Assembly: GCA_035260545.1 (NCBI GenBank) | Contig: DATFUZ010000050.1 | Span: 1 to 64,000, forward strand | Direction: 5' to 3' | Source of the DNA: DATDDB01 sp035260545 | GTDB lineage: Bacteria > Pseudomonadota > Gammaproteobacteria > Burkholderiales > Gallionellaceae | DNA: 64,000 bases | In this document: one piece after another, positions 1-10,502 of the stretch | Position numbering within the stretch: the stretch's first letter is position 1 | Layout of the letters: every line of letters begins with the position of its first letter | The notes under the pieces: model-generated | The model's input: only the letters and a program-made list of their open reading frames with translations | What the model was told of the DNA's origin: nothing | Databases searched by the model: none | Position numbers and translations under genes: made by a program

Positions 1-115
1 AGCCCGGCCATGCGCTTGCGCCAAAGGCCACCGGCGCCTGCGGAGCCTTGTTGCATGCAGCGGACAGCACTACGAGCGCTGCAATCGCCAAACCCGTCCG
101 AAATTTCTTTACCAT
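1..115 (-). CDS. Putative lipoprotein, N-terminus only (runs off window)
   Basis: Partial gene: only the first 38 codons are inside the window and the rest lies to the left. The start reads MVKKFRTGLA followed by a hydrophobic stretch (AIAALVVL) and SAAC, then NKAPQAP. This is the pattern of a type II (lipoprotein) signal peptide with Cys21 as the likely acylated residue, although Ser at -3 is not the commonest lipobox residue. It lies 37 bases downstream of nagZ on the same strand and may be co-transcribed. Function cannot be judged from this fragment. Confidence 0.55.
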   Translation of the reverse strand, partial: MVKKFRTGLAIAALVVLSAACNKAPQAPVAFGASAWPG

Positions 116-152
116 GTTCCCGCTTTCGAAAAAAAGTAACCGCGACTCCCGG

Positions 153-1202
153 CTATGCCAGCGGCAAATCGCCGCTGCCCGTTCCGATACCGGCGACTTC
201 CTGCGCCGCCCGCAGGTAATCGACCTGCTCATGCAACTGCACCATGGTGAGCGGATGGGGCTGCCCGCGCATGTGCGCCAGCCGCGCCCGGCTGGCAGCC
301 GGCATGTCCCACTCGAGGCCGGCCAGCAGTTCGTCGGCCAGATCGGGGCGGTTGCACACCAGCGCCATGTCGCATCCGGCATTCAACGCCGCTTCCGCGC
401 GCTGCACGATGCCGCCGGCAACGGTCGCGCCCTCCATGCTGAGGTCATCGCTGAAGATGCAGCCTTCGAAGCCCAGTTCGCCGCGCAAGACCTTCTTCAG
501 CCATACCTCGGAGAACCCCGCCGGCTTGTCGTCCACCTTGGGATAGATGACGTGTGCCGGCATGATGGCCTGCATGCCCGAGTTGATCATGTGGCGAAAA
601 GGCACCAGGTCCTGCAACTCGATGTCGGTATAGCCCCGCTCGTCCACCGGGATGTCGACGTGGGAATCGGCGCGCACGTAACCGTGGCCGGGGAAATGCT
701 TGCCGACCGCGGCCATCCCCGCCTGGCGCAGTCCTACCATCAGGCTGTGCGCAAGCTCGCCGATTGCCTGCGGATCGGAATGAAAAGCGCGGTCGCCGAT
801 CACCGTGCTGGTGCCGTAGTCCATGTCCAGCACCGGGGTGAAGCTGAAATCCACGCCGTGCGCGCGCAGTTCCGCCGCCAGCACGTAGCCCGCCTGCTGC
901 GCCAGATGCCGGGCGCGCTTCGGGTTATCGTCCCAGATCCTCCCCAGATCGCGCATAGGCGGAAGACGGCTAAAACCCTCGCGAAAACGCTGCACCCTGC
1001 CGCCCTCGTGATCCACCGCAATCAACAAGGGCGCGCTGCGCAAGGCATGAATGGCGCCGGTAAGTTCCGCCAGTTGCCGGGGTGACTCGTAGTTGCGTGC
1101 GAACAGGATGACGCCGCCGACCAGCGGGTGCGCAAGGCGCGCCTCGTCTTCCGCCGTCAGCGTCTTGCCCTGCACATCCAGCATTACCGGCCCCAAACTC
1201 AT
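153..1202 (-). CDS. nagZ: Beta-N-acetylhexosaminidase (glycoside hydrolase family 3)
   Basis: Cytoplasmic peptidoglycan-recycling enzyme that removes N-acetylglucosamine from GlcNAc-anhydroMurNAc (peptides). The 349-residue length fits NagZ. The NagZ signature KHFPGHG is at residues 168-174, followed by the DSH dyad at 179-181 that supplies the catalytic Asp-His pair, and SDDLSMEGA at 251-259 contains the nucleophilic Asp. No signal peptide is present, as expected. The ATG at 1202 is preceded by a purine-rich GAGGGGAG. A TATAAT -10-like hexamer lies at 1234-1239 on the same strand, but no convincing -35 box could be matched to it. Confidence 0.95.
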   Translation of the reverse strand: MSLGPVMLDVQGKTLTAEDEARLAHPLVGGVILFARNYESPRQLAELTGAIHALRSAPLLIAVDHEGGRVQRFREGFSRLPPMRDLGRIWDDNPKRARHLAQQAGYVLAAELRAHGVDFSFTPVLDMDYGTSTVIGDRAFHSDPQAIGELAHSLMVGLRQAGMAAVGKHFPGHGYVRADSHVDIPVDERGYTDIELQDLVPFRHMINSGMQAIMPAHVIYPKVDDKPAGFSEVWLKKVLRGELGFEGCIFSDDLSMEGATVAGGIVQRAEAALNAGCDMALVCNRPDLADELLAGLEWDMPAASRARLAHMRGQPHPLTMVQLHEQVDYLRAAQEVAGIGTGSGDLPLA

Positions 1203-1327
1203 ACACTCCCCTCAAGTCAATCGTGTTGCATGGATTATACGTGCATTGACCGGTTTTTCATTCTGTTGGAAGATGCATGCGCCTTTGGGCATCCATATTC
1301 ACCCTATGCACAGACAGGAGTTTCACC

Positions 1328-1861
1328 ATGAACTGCAGGCTACTGGCCCTATTGCTGCTTACTCTCACCCCTGCCCTCGCCCACGCCGGATTGCTCGACA
1401 ACATCGAGCACAAAGCAGAAAAAAAGGTGGAAACCTCCGCCCGCGCCAGCGGCAACAAGAAGATCGCCGCCCAGGTGAACAAGCGCCTGCTCGCGGAATC
1501 GCGCAAAAACCAGTGTTCCTTCCAGAGCGGCACCGACAAGCTCGCCCCAGGCTGCGACACCAAGGCAAAACGGCTGGCCAACGTCATCATCGACGTAAAG
1601 AAATCCCTGCAAGCCAAAGGCTATAGCGGCTTCACCTTCGTCGTCACCGGCCATACCGATTCCTCCGGCAACGCCGCGGCGAACATGAAACTTTCCCAGC
1701 GCCGCGCGGAAGTGATGGTGCGGAAGCTGATCTCCAAGGGCGTTCACCCGCAGGACATCAAGGCCATCGGCATGGGTTCAAAGCATATGCTGGTGAAGCC
1801 GGACAACACCCCGGCGAAGCGCGCGAGGAACCGCCGCTACGAAGTCGAAGTCCGGTTCTGA
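1328..1861 (+). CDS. OmpA-family peptidoglycan-binding envelope protein
   Basis: A 177-residue secreted protein. It has a signal peptide (about residues 1-20, ending ALAHA), a Lys/Ala-rich linker predicted to be helical, and a C-terminal OmpA/MotB-like domain with the typical VTGHTDSSG...NMKLSQRRAEV pattern that binds peptidoglycan. The N-terminal beta-barrel of classical OmpA is absent, so it is a soluble or loosely anchored envelope protein. The start was placed at the ATG preceded by ACAGGAG (1328) because the upstream in-frame start would precede the signal peptide. It is divergent from nagZ and followed by a strong hairpin terminator. Confidence 0.85.
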   Translation: MNCRLLALLLLTLTPALAHAGLLDNIEHKAEKKVETSARASGNKKIAAQVNKRLLAESRKNQCSFQSGTDKLAPGCDTKAKRLANVIIDVKKSLQAKGYSGFTFVVTGHTDSSGNAAANMKLSQRRAEVMVRKLISKGVHPQDIKAIGMGSKHMLVKPDNTPAKRARNRRYEVEVRF

Positions 1862-1871
1862 CCATTCCTGG

Positions 1872-1896
1872 AAAGCCACCGGCCAGCGGTGGCTTT
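1872..1896. terminator. Bidirectional intrinsic terminator between ompA-like gene and acpS
   Basis: Perfect 9-bp inverted repeat AAAGCCACC / GGTGGCTTT with a 7-nt loop, ending in TTTT on the plus strand and with an A-rich start that gives a short U run on the minus strand. It sits between two convergent genes, so it probably serves both. Confidence 0.8.
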
Positions 1897-1907
1897 TCCC
1901 CTGCAGC

Positions 1908-2285
1908 CTATTTTTCCAGAACGACAAAAGCCACCGCGTGATCGCGCTCATCGCTGATCGACAGGTGGTAACGGGTCACCCCCATGTTCGCGACGTAATT
2001 CGACAATGCCTCGTCGAATGACAGCAGCGGCTTGCCCAGCTCATCATGCCTCACCGTGATGCGGCGCAGCGTGACCTTGGCGCGCAAGCCGGTGCCCATG
2101 GCCTTGGCAAAAGCCTCCTTGGCGGCAAAGCGCTTCATCAAATAGCGCGCCGGGTCTGCGGTTTCCGCATATTCCCCCAATTCAGTCTCGCTCAGCAGGT
2201 GCTCGGCTGCGCGCTGGCCGTATTTTTCATACAACGACTGGATACGTGCGTAGGAGACGATGTCGGTGCCGATGCCGTAGATCAT
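1908..2285 (-). CDS. acpS: Holo-[acyl-carrier-protein] synthase
   Basis: Transfers the 4'-phosphopantetheine group of CoA to apo-ACP, activating it for fatty-acid synthesis. The 125-residue length is usual. The AcpS motifs GIGTDIV (residues 4-10, Mg-binding Asp) and RFAAKEAFAKAMGTG are both present. The ATG overlaps the pdxJ stop as ATGA, so the two genes are translationally coupled; pdxJ-acpS order is common in proteobacteria. Confidence 0.97.
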   Translation of the reverse strand: MIYGIGTDIVSYARIQSLYEKYGQRAAEHLLSETELGEYAETADPARYLMKRFAAKEAFAKAMGTGLRAKVTLRRITVRHDELGKPLLSFDEALSNYVANMGVTRYHLSISDERDHAVAFVVLEK

Positions 2286-2998
2286 GCTGCGAGCAGCGCC
2301 TTCATGTTCTTCACGGCCTGCTCCAGGCCGATGAACAGCGCCTCGGCAATGACGGCGTGTCCGATGTTGAGTTCCGCAATGTGCGGAATCGCGGCGATGG
2401 GCTGGACGTTGTGGTAGTTCAGGCCGTGGCCGCCGTTCACCTGCAGGCCCAGCGCATGGCCGTGGGCCACGGCGCGGCGGATGCGCTCCAGTTCGTGCTC
2501 GCGTTCGGGCACGCTGTCGGCATCGGCATATTTTCCGGTGTGTATCTCCACCACGGGCGCACCGAGCTGCTTCGCGGCATCCAGTTGCCCCTCCTCGGGA
2601 TCGATGAACAGGGAAACACGGATGCCGGCCTCGCTGCAGCGCCGGGTCGCTTCACGCACGGCGTCATAATGCCGCACCACGTCCAGCCCGCCCTCGGTGG
2701 TCAGCTCCTCCCTGCGCTCGGGCACCATGCAGATGTCGTGCGGCCGGATGCGCAGCGCGTTGTCTATCATCTCGCCGGTCACCGCGCATTCGAGGTTCAT
2801 GCGCGTCTGCAGCATGCCGCGCAGGATGCGCACGTCCTCGTCCTGGATGTGGCGCCTGTCCTCGCGCAGGTGGATGGTGATGGCGTCTGCACCCGCCTCT
2901 TCGCAGATCAGGGCGGCGCGCACCAGGTTGGGATAGCGCGTGCCGCGCGCCTGGCGCAGCGTGGCGACGTGGTCTATGTTCAAACCGAGTTTTATCAT
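2282..2998 (-). CDS. pdxJ: Pyridoxine 5'-phosphate synthase
   Basis: Condenses 1-deoxyxylulose 5-phosphate with 3-amino-2-oxopropyl phosphate in the last ring-forming step of DXP-dependent vitamin B6 synthesis. It is a cytoplasmic TIM barrel of 238 residues. It begins with LGLNIDHVATLRQARGT, the N-terminal family signature with phosphate- and substrate-binding residues, and carries VNGGHGLNYHN near the end of the barrel. It lies 74 bases downstream of recO in a long same-strand gene run. Confidence 0.97.
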   Translation of the reverse strand: MIKLGLNIDHVATLRQARGTRYPNLVRAALICEEAGADAITIHLREDRRHIQDEDVRILRGMLQTRMNLECAVTGEMIDNALRIRPHDICMVPERREELTTEGGLDVVRHYDAVREATRRCSEAGIRVSLFIDPEEGQLDAAKQLGAPVVEIHTGKYADADSVPEREHELERIRRAVAHGHALGLQVNGGHGLNYHNVQPIAAIPHIAELNIGHAVIAEALFIGLEQAVKNMKALLAA

Positions 2999-3072
2999 TG
3001 CGATTCGGTGATGGTGTGTGTATGGGCAAATTATACATAGCGACGGTAGTCGCCGCGCAGCGGTTTTTCCGG

Positions 3073-3804
3073 CTATGCCGGCGGCCTCAGGGGTTGCAGG
3101 TCCTTGACCAGCTCCCGCGTATGCAGCACCCGCCCCCCCAGATAGTGATTGAGCAGGGTCCGCATCAACTGCTTGGCCTGCTGGGCGCTCACCGGGTCGC
3201 TGTAGTCATCCGCCGTCATATCCAGCAGCGTCTTGCCGGCCAGCGCCACACCTTCCGGCGCTTCTGGGGTGTCCCGCAACACGCCGCGCTCGATCACATA
3301 GCGATAGCGTCCGTCCGGCTCGACCGGCCTGCCGCCTCCGGCCTCCTGGTCGAGCAGCAGGGCATAGCCCAGTTCCTGCAGCAAGTGCTTTTCAAAGTTC
3401 CGCAGGGTGCCCGCGTGGTCGCTTTCACGCGCGAGCCGCTGCAGCGTGTACTGGTAATAATCGAACAGGCTTTCGTGCGGGTCGTCGCGCGCCGTCAGAT
3501 TCAGCAGCAGCTCATTGAGGTAAAACCCGCACAACAGCGCGGTGCCCTGCAGTTGCGGCTGGCCGCCCTGCCACTCCGCCGCATGCAGCGTTCGCACGTC
3601 GCCCTTGCCGAACCAGGACAGCCGCAGCGGCTGGAAATTCATCAACACCCCGCGCAGCACTGAACGCGGCCTGCGCGCGCCACGCGCCACCATCGCCAGA
3701 CGCCCCTGATTGCGGCTGAATACCTCCAGCAACAGGCTGGTCTCGCGAAACGGGTAGCTGTGGAGGATGAAGGCGGGCTGGTCCTCTACCCTGTTCTTTT
3801 GCAT
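3073..3804 (-). CDS. recO: DNA repair protein RecO
   Basis: Recombination mediator that works with RecR (also in this window) to load RecA on SSB-coated single-stranded DNA. The 243-residue protein has the N-terminal OB-fold region (FILHSYPFRETSLLLEVFSR, then GRLAMVARGARRPRS) and a helical C-terminal part. The RecO zinc-finger cysteines of some bacteria are not visible, as in many proteobacterial RecO proteins. It is downstream of era in the conserved rnc-era-recO order, with a 30-base gap. Confidence 0.95.
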   Translation of the reverse strand: MQKNRVEDQPAFILHSYPFRETSLLLEVFSRNQGRLAMVARGARRPRSVLRGVLMNFQPLRLSWFGKGDVRTLHAAEWQGGQPQLQGTALLCGFYLNELLLNLTARDDPHESLFDYYQYTLQRLARESDHAGTLRNFEKHLLQELGYALLLDQEAGGGRPVEPDGRYRYVIERGVLRDTPEAPEGVALAGKTLLDMTADDYSDPVSAQQAKQLMRTLLNHYLGGRVLHTRELVKDLQPLRPPA

Positions 3805-3834
3805 GGCTGCCTTAACCTGGTGCGCAACCCGTTC

Positions 3835-4725
3835 CTACTCATACCCCAGGGACTTCAGCACCCTCTCATCGTCCGCCCAGCCGCTCTTCACCTTGACGAA
3901 CACTTCGAGGAAGACCTTGCCGTCGAACAGCTTTTCCATGTCCAGCCGGGCCTGGGTCGCAATTTCCTTGAGCTTGGCGCCCTTTGCGCCGATCAGCATG
4001 GCCTTGTGCGCCTCCTTGTCCACCAGGATGGCGGCGTTTATGCGGCGCAGATTGCCTTCCATCTTGAATTGTTCGATCACCACGCTGGTCGAATACGGCA
4101 ATTCTTCGCCTGTGAAACGGAATACCTTCTCGCGCAGCAATTCGGCGGCAAGAAAGCGCTCGTTGCGGTCGGTAATCTCGTCTTCGCCATAGATGGCATC
4201 GCCTTCCGGCAGGAGCGGGCGGATCGCGTCGAGCAGAGTATCCAGTTGCTTGCCCTGTCTGGCGCTCACCGGGACGATGGCGGCAAAGTCGCGCGCCTGC
4301 GCAAGTTTCTCGATGAAGGGCAGCGCCTCGTTCTTGTTGCCGAAATAATCCATCTTGTTGATGACCAGCACCACCTTCGCGCCGGGCGGCAGCATTTCCA
4401 GCACAACCTGGTCGCGCTCGTCGAAATGCTGCGCCTCGACGACAAACAACACCACGTCCACCTCGTTCAGCACACCCGTCACGGTCCGGTTCATGCCACG
4501 GTTGAGCGCACTCTTGTGGCTCGTCTGGAATCCCGGCGTATCGACGAATACGAACTGACCGCGCTCGTCGGTAAGAATGCCCGTAATGCGGTGCCGGGTG
4601 GTTTGCGCCTTGCGCGAGGTTATGCTGATCTTCTGCCCGATGAGATGGTTCAGCAGGGTGGACTTGCCCACGTTGGGGCGCCCGACAATCGCGACATAGC
4701 CGCAGTGAAACGAGGTACTATTCAT
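3835..4725 (-). CDS. era: GTPase Era
   Basis: Ribosome-associated GTPase that binds the 3' end of 16S rRNA during small-subunit maturation. G1 is GRPNVGKST (residues 15-23), G3 DTPGFQT, G4 NKMD; the C-terminal KH domain ends FVKVKSGWADDERVLKSLGYE. The start was placed at the ATG giving MNSTSFHCGY (296 residues), because it overlaps the rnc stop by 8 bases (ATGAATAG) and longer reading into rnc adds no conserved sequence. It is translationally coupled to rnc. Confidence 0.97.
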   Translation of the reverse strand: MNSTSFHCGYVAIVGRPNVGKSTLLNHLIGQKISITSRKAQTTRHRITGILTDERGQFVFVDTPGFQTSHKSALNRGMNRTVTGVLNEVDVVLFVVEAQHFDERDQVVLEMLPPGAKVVLVINKMDYFGNKNEALPFIEKLAQARDFAAIVPVSARQGKQLDTLLDAIRPLLPEGDAIYGEDEITDRNERFLAAELLREKVFRFTGEELPYSTSVVIEQFKMEGNLRRINAAILVDKEAHKAMLIGAKGAKLKEIATQARLDMEKLFDGKVFLEVFVKVKSGWADDERVLKSLGYE

Positions 4726-5389
4726 TGATTTTCCGATAAGCGGTTTCCGCGGCAGCCTGCTCCGCCGCACGCCGGCTGCTTCCTTCACCCTGCGTCACCA
4801 CGCTCAGCGCCGGCACCCTGCATTCCACGCGGAACACCTGGGCATGCGCTTCGCCCTCCACGGCCATGACGCTGTATTGCGGAAGCGGCAATTTCCTGCC
4901 TTGCAGGCATTCCTGCAGCAGGGTCTTGGCATCCTTGCCGTGGGGCTGGTCGCCGGCCCGCGCGATCAGCGGCACATACAGGGACAGCACAACCTCGCGC
5001 GCCGCGTCAAAGCCGCCGTCGAGATAGATCGCGCCAAACACCGCTTCCAGCGCGTCGGCCAGCATGGAGGGCCGGCTCGCCCCGGCGCTCTTGCGCTCGC
5101 CTTCACCCAGCCGCAAGCATCCGCCCAGCTCGAGCTCCCGGGCCAGCTTGAACAGCGTCTGCTGGTTGACCAGATTGGCGCGCAGACGCGACAGCGCACC
5201 CTCGGGCATATCCGGGTATGCGTCATACAAATGTGCGGCAATGACGCAATTGAGCACGCTATCTCCCAGAAACTCCAGGCGCTCGTTGTGCGCCTGGCTG
5301 TAGCTGCGATGCGTCAACGCCCGCTGCAGCAGCCGGGCATCCGAGAACTCAAAGCCCAGCCTCCGGCACAATGACGCGTCGCGATCCAT
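4718..5389 (-). CDS. rnc: Ribonuclease III
   Basis: Double-strand-specific endoribonuclease for rRNA and mRNA processing. The 223 residues comprise an N-terminal catalytic domain with the family signature ERLEFLGDS at 36-44 and the second acidic cluster around LADALEAVFGAIYLDGG, then a C-terminal dsRNA-binding domain starting near DAKTLLQE. The start codon directly abuts the stop of the DUF4845 gene, and the stop overlaps era, so the gene sits in a tightly packed lepB-DUF4845-rnc-era operon. Confidence 0.97.
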   Translation of the reverse strand: MDRDASLCRRLGFEFSDARLLQRALTHRSYSQAHNERLEFLGDSVLNCVIAAHLYDAYPDMPEGALSRLRANLVNQQTLFKLARELELGGCLRLGEGERKSAGASRPSMLADALEAVFGAIYLDGGFDAAREVVLSLYVPLIARAGDQPHGKDAKTLLQECLQGRKLPLPQYSVMAVEGEAHAQVFRVECRVPALSVVTQGEGSSRRAAEQAAAETAYRKINE

Positions 5390-5773
5390 TTAGGGCGCGT
5401 GGGCACTGGTATTGTTGAACTCCAGCAGCAGGCTGACGTTGCCGCCCAGTGCGATCTTCACGTTGTATTTCACGCTGATCACCGGCTGGCCATTGGGTGT
5501 CTTCTGGATTTGCAGATCCTGCGCATTCACCACGTCGATATTGTTGATCATCGCGCGCTTGTCCCAGGAATTGCGGATGTCCACCGGCAGTGCATCCTGC
5601 ATATCCGGATCGTGGGCGATAGTGTCCAGAATATGCTGGATCTCCCGGTTTTCCACGTACGCAGGAATGACCTTCATGCCGAGAATCGCCCCGAAAATGA
5701 GCAGAATCGCCGCCAGCAGAAAATTGGCGAACGTCAGTCCGCCTTGTTGCCTCGCACTTGCCAGACTTCTCAT
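5390..5773 (-). CDS. DUF4845 small membrane protein
   Basis: A 127-residue protein with one transmembrane segment near the N-terminus (about residues 16-37, FANFLLAAILLIFGAILGMK). This is followed by a soluble domain with the pattern VIPAYVENREIQ, typical of the DUF4845 family that sits between lepB and rnc in many beta- and gammaproteobacteria. The function is not known. The ATG at 5773 has a good GGAGA ribosome site 6 bases upstream; a GTG five codons earlier would overlap lepB by 4 bases and is the alternative start. Confidence 0.85.
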   Translation of the reverse strand: MRSLASARQQGGLTFANFLLAAILLIFGAILGMKVIPAYVENREIQHILDTIAHDPDMQDALPVDIRNSWDKRAMINNIDVVNAQDLQIQKTPNGQPVISVKYNVKIALGGNVSLLLEFNNTSAHAP

Positions 5774-5784
5774 CGTTGTCTCCT

Positions 5785-6663
5785 TCACTTGATGGTCGAC
5801 CCGACTCGTTTCAGGTCTCCCGTATTCATCCAGATCATGAACGCCTTGCCGACTATGTTCCTGTCGGGGACAAAGCCCCAGTAACGGCTATCCTCGCTGT
5901 TATCCCGGTTGTCGCCCATCATGAAATAGCTTCCGGGAGGAACAGTGCAGCGCACGTCGTCGTCGGCGATGGTGCAGTTTCCACGGTGGGGAAAATCCAT
6001 GACGCCCCGGGTATACAGCAGCGGCGCGTCGGGACGGATCAGGATCGGATGCACGTGTCCGTTCAGATTTTCCATATACTTCATCGCGCGCACCTGCTGA
6101 CCCGTCCTTTCATCCGTGTAATCGTCCTCACCATCCGCTCGCTGCTGCTGCACCACGCCGTTTATGGTAAGTTGCTTGTTGCGGTATTCGATCACGTCGC
6201 CGGGCACGCCTACCACGCGCTTGATGAAGTTCATGGAGGGGTCGACCGGATAACGGAACACCATGACGTCACCGCGCTGCGGATTGTTCACGTCGATCAG
6301 CTTGATGTCCGCAACGGGCAGCCGGATGCCGTAGGTGAACTTGTTCACCAGGATATAATCCCCTACATGCAGCGTCGGGATCATGGAGCCCGAGGGTATC
6401 TTGAACGGCTCGAACAGGAAGGAACGCAGCAGGAACACGGCCAGGATCACCGGGAAGAAACTCTTGGAATATTCCACCCACAGCGGCTCCTTCCGGCCCG
6501 CGGGACGCTTGGCGCGCAGCGCAAAGCGGTCCACCAAGACCGAAATTCCGCTGACCACCAGCAGCAGCAGCATGTACAGCTCGATGGACATCTTGCTGTA
6601 ATAAGTCAGGGCTCCACCGACGATCACGCCGGCCAGCAAGACGATATTCACTGCTGCATTCAT
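5785..6663 (-). CDS. lepB: Signal peptidase I
   Basis: Inner-membrane serine protease that removes signal peptides from Sec- and Tat-exported proteins. The 292-residue protein has two N-terminal membrane segments (about 5-21 and 27-46) and a third near 68-84. The catalytic Ser is in PSGSM (S93) and the general base Lys in NFIKRVVG (K148). The conserved box GDNRDNSEDSRYWGFV is near the C-terminus. It lies 2 bases downstream of lepA; the lepA-lepB pair is widely conserved. Confidence 0.97.
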   Translation of the reverse strand: MNAAVNIVLLAGVIVGGALTYYSKMSIELYMLLLLVVSGISVLVDRFALRAKRPAGRKEPLWVEYSKSFFPVILAVFLLRSFLFEPFKIPSGSMIPTLHVGDYILVNKFTYGIRLPVADIKLIDVNNPQRGDVMVFRYPVDPSMNFIKRVVGVPGDVIEYRNKQLTINGVVQQQRADGEDDYTDERTGQQVRAMKYMENLNGHVHPILIRPDAPLLYTRGVMDFPHRGNCTIADDDVRCTVPPGSYFMMGDNRDNSEDSRYWGFVPDRNIVGKAFMIWMNTGDLKRVGSTIK

Positions 6664-6665
6664 TG

Positions 6666-8465
<1,800 letters not shown>

Positions 8466-8523
8466 CTCGTCTGTTCAGGTGACTGCGTCAGCCCGTGTCC
8501 ATTCTCCGGCGCCGGATAACGAA

Positions 8524-8550
8524 AATCCGGCCAAACCGGCTGGATTTCCA
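8524..8550 (-). terminator. Possible terminator downstream of the DUF1272 gene
   Basis: On the minus strand the region reads AAATCC-A-GCC / GGC-C-GGATTT around a short loop, one mismatch in a stem of about 10 bp, ending in TTTT. It lies 95 bases past the stop of the DUF1272 gene and before lepA. The U run is short, so this is tentative. Confidence 0.4.
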
Positions 8551-8644
8551 TGCGCCACTGGTTCAAAAGGCCGGAATTTTAGCCGATTTTGGCGGGACGC
8601 GCAGGCCTGTGGCGCAATCGCATCCGTCGGCGTGTGGGCGGGGG

Positions 8645-8902
8645 CTATGCACCGGTCGGTTTACCGCGGCAACCCGCAGGCTTGTACAATCGCTCGGTGG
8701 ACGCTGGATACTTGGCCAGCTTTTCCGCGGGACGGCGCGGCCGCGGCAGCAGTTCACCGCCGCAATTCGGGCATCTCCCCTTGAGCACGTCTTCCGCGCA
8801 CGACGCACAGAAGGTGCATTCAAACGAACAGATCCGAGCGTCCGCGGATTCCGGCGGCAAGTCCTTGTTACAGCACTCACAATTTGGGCGCAATTGCAGC
8901 AT
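8645..8902 (-). CDS. DUF1272 cysteine-rich putative zinc protein
   Basis: An 85-residue protein. It starts MLQLRPNCECCNKDLP and carries paired cysteines (CECC, CSFECTFCASCA, CPNCGG), which suggest one or two zinc-ribbon or treble-clef sites. This matches the DUF1272 family, for which no function is established. The C-terminal third is basic and Pro-rich. The ATG has a clear AGGAGA site 6 bases upstream. It lies between lepA and the rseC gene on the same strand, with about 115 non-coding bases separating it from rseC. Confidence 0.85.
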   Translation of the reverse strand: MLQLRPNCECCNKDLPPESADARICSFECTFCASCAEDVLKGRCPNCGGELLPRPRRPAEKLAKYPASTERLYKPAGCRGKPTGA

Positions 8903-9018
8903 CGGCCTCTCCTTTGGTTTAACCTATGGACAATTGCGGCGCGCAACCCGCAACCACACGCTCGCCCGGCCCTCATCAGGCGACGCCACGCGCTTGTCGC
9001 ACGGGGCAAAAAGGGAAA

Positions 9019-9489
9019 TCAGGGAAGGGATTGCTGCGACAAAGTGGCGCTGGTGCGGCGCGAGATAGAGGGTGTCGCCGACACGCTGGCGCGGCGCTGC
9101 CTGGCCGCGAACATTCCGGCCAGCGCAAAACCGGCGAGCAGCCCGGCCACGGCGCCGATGGCGGTGCCGCCATCCGATGCCGCTGCACCGCCGGACCCAT
9201 GTGCGCCCAAGGCCGCGCCGGCGAACAGCGCAACCAGCGGCAAACCGTAGAGGGTAAGCGCGCTGCGGACCAGCGCGCCGTCTTTCACCGAAATCTCCAC
9301 TTCTTCGCCGACCTGGGCGTTGACGTCGTTCAGCGCGCGAAACTGACGCGGCCGCACGCAAAACGCCTCGGCCAGCTTGCCGCTGCCGCAGCCCTTGCTG
9401 CCGCAAGCACCGCAGCCGCCCCCCTGCAGGGATTCGACCACGGCCTCCCGGCCTTCAAGTCTGATGACGATTGCGCGTGTCTCCAGCAT
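9019..9489 (-). CDS. rseC: RseC/MucC-like SoxR-reducing-system protein
   Basis: Inner-membrane protein of the RseC/MucC family, linked both to the sigma-E pathway and to SoxR reduction (Rsx/Rnf). The 156 residues include the N-terminal Cys motif CGACGSKGCGSGK and two transmembrane segments (about residues 85-105 and 120-138). The start at MLETRAIVIRLEG was preferred because GAGAG directly precedes it and it follows the rseB stop by 4 bases. It is the last gene of the rpoE-rseA-rseB-rseC operon. Confidence 0.88.
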   Translation of the reverse strand: MLETRAIVIRLEGREAVVESLQGGGCGACGSKGCGSGKLAEAFCVRPRQFRALNDVNAQVGEEVEISVKDGALVRSALTLYGLPLVALFAGAALGAHGSGGAAASDGGTAIGAVAGLLAGFALAGMFAARQRRASVSATPSISRRTSATLSQQSLP

Positions 9490-9493
9490 CTCT

Positions 9494-10501
9494 CTACTTG
9501 CCCGCGTAACGTACCGAATCCGCCACATCGATGACGGTCTGGGGCGGAACTTCGCCCACCACCGTCACCAGGTGGCCATCGACCACCTTGCTGTATACCT
9601 GAATGGCGCCCTGACTGGTCAGGCCGCCGGCCGTTTCGTCATCGTCGTCCTGGTCGGCCGCTTCGATGAACACGGAAATGCCGGCGAGACCGTCGGAATA
9701 GACCATCTGGATGGCGGAGGTGGGCCGGTCATGAATAGCGCGCCGGACCTCGGCCACCTTGACGAAGCCCGGTGGCAAGGCGTCCACATGCCAGCCGCTG
9801 GAAGTCGCAGCGGCGGATTCCGCGTCCTTCTGCGCCTCGGGCGCCGTAGCGGAATGCGCCTGATCATTCTGCGGCTCGTGTACGATCCAGGAGCGGTCAA
9901 TATCCTTGCCGTCCAGGGTCAACTGGGTGAACGCATAGCGCTCGACCACGTTACCATGCTCATCCAGCACCTCGGCCTTGAGCAACAGTCCGGAATTGCT
10001 GTCCGCCCACATCTTATGCGCATAGCGCAGGTCGTCCCTGGGCAGGAACAGGATTCCGTGTGCGTGGAAGCCCGCGACCCTGGCCTCGCCCGCCTGGCTG
10101 ACCCGGTAATTGCGGTTAATCCTGGACAACAGGCTGGCATCCTCCAGCAAGGCGGGAAACTCCCGGCCGTGATTATGGCCTTCCACCTTGATCTTCTTGT
10201 CGCCCATGTAGCACCAGACCTCGCCGTTATTGCGGATGATCTCGCGCCGCTGGCCGTCCAGGCTTTCCAGGCGCCCGTGCTCACCATCCGCGTCCACCAC
10301 ATGGGTGATACGCGAGGTTTCGACGTGATTGCCGTACTGGTAGATGAAAGTGCCGCTGTAATCGGTGCGGTGCGCGGCGAACGCCATGGTCTCAAGCCAC
10401 TTCAGGTCGTCCTGCATGAAGGGATCGGCATTGGCCGCGGCTGGCGCGGCCCCCAGCGCAATAGCTGCCGCCAGAAGAAATTTCGTAGTCAAGAAACGCA
10501 A
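9494..10501 (-). CDS. rseB: Sigma-E regulatory protein RseB/MucB
   Basis: Periplasmic sensor that binds the anti-sigma factor RseA and protects it from DegS-type cleavage until envelope stress or LPS signals displace it. There is no usable ATG. The likely start is the TTG at 10501, one base after the rseA stop, with AGGA 7 bases upstream inside rseA; the product then begins LRFLTTKFLLAAAIALG (first residue read as Met), a signal peptide ending near PAAANA. The mature part has the MucB features YSGTFIYQYG, ETSRITHVVD and a C-terminal domain with DALPPGFV. About 335 residues. Confidence 0.92.
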   Translation of the reverse strand: MRFLTTKFLLAAAIALGAAPAAANADPFMQDDLKWLETMAFAAHRTDYSGTFIYQYGNHVETSRITHVVDADGEHGRLESLDGQRREIIRNNGEVWCYMGDKKIKVEGHNHGREFPALLEDASLLSRINRNYRVSQAGEARVAGFHAHGILFLPRDDLRYAHKMWADSNSGLLLKAEVLDEHGNVVERYAFTQLTLDGKDIDRSWIVHEPQNDQAHSATAPEAQKDAESAAATSSGWHVDALPPGFVKVAEVRRAIHDRPTSAIQMVYSDGLAGISVFIEAADQDDDDETAGGLTSQGAIQVYSKVVDGHLVTVVGEVPPQTVIDVADSVRYAGK

Positions 10502-10502
10502 C

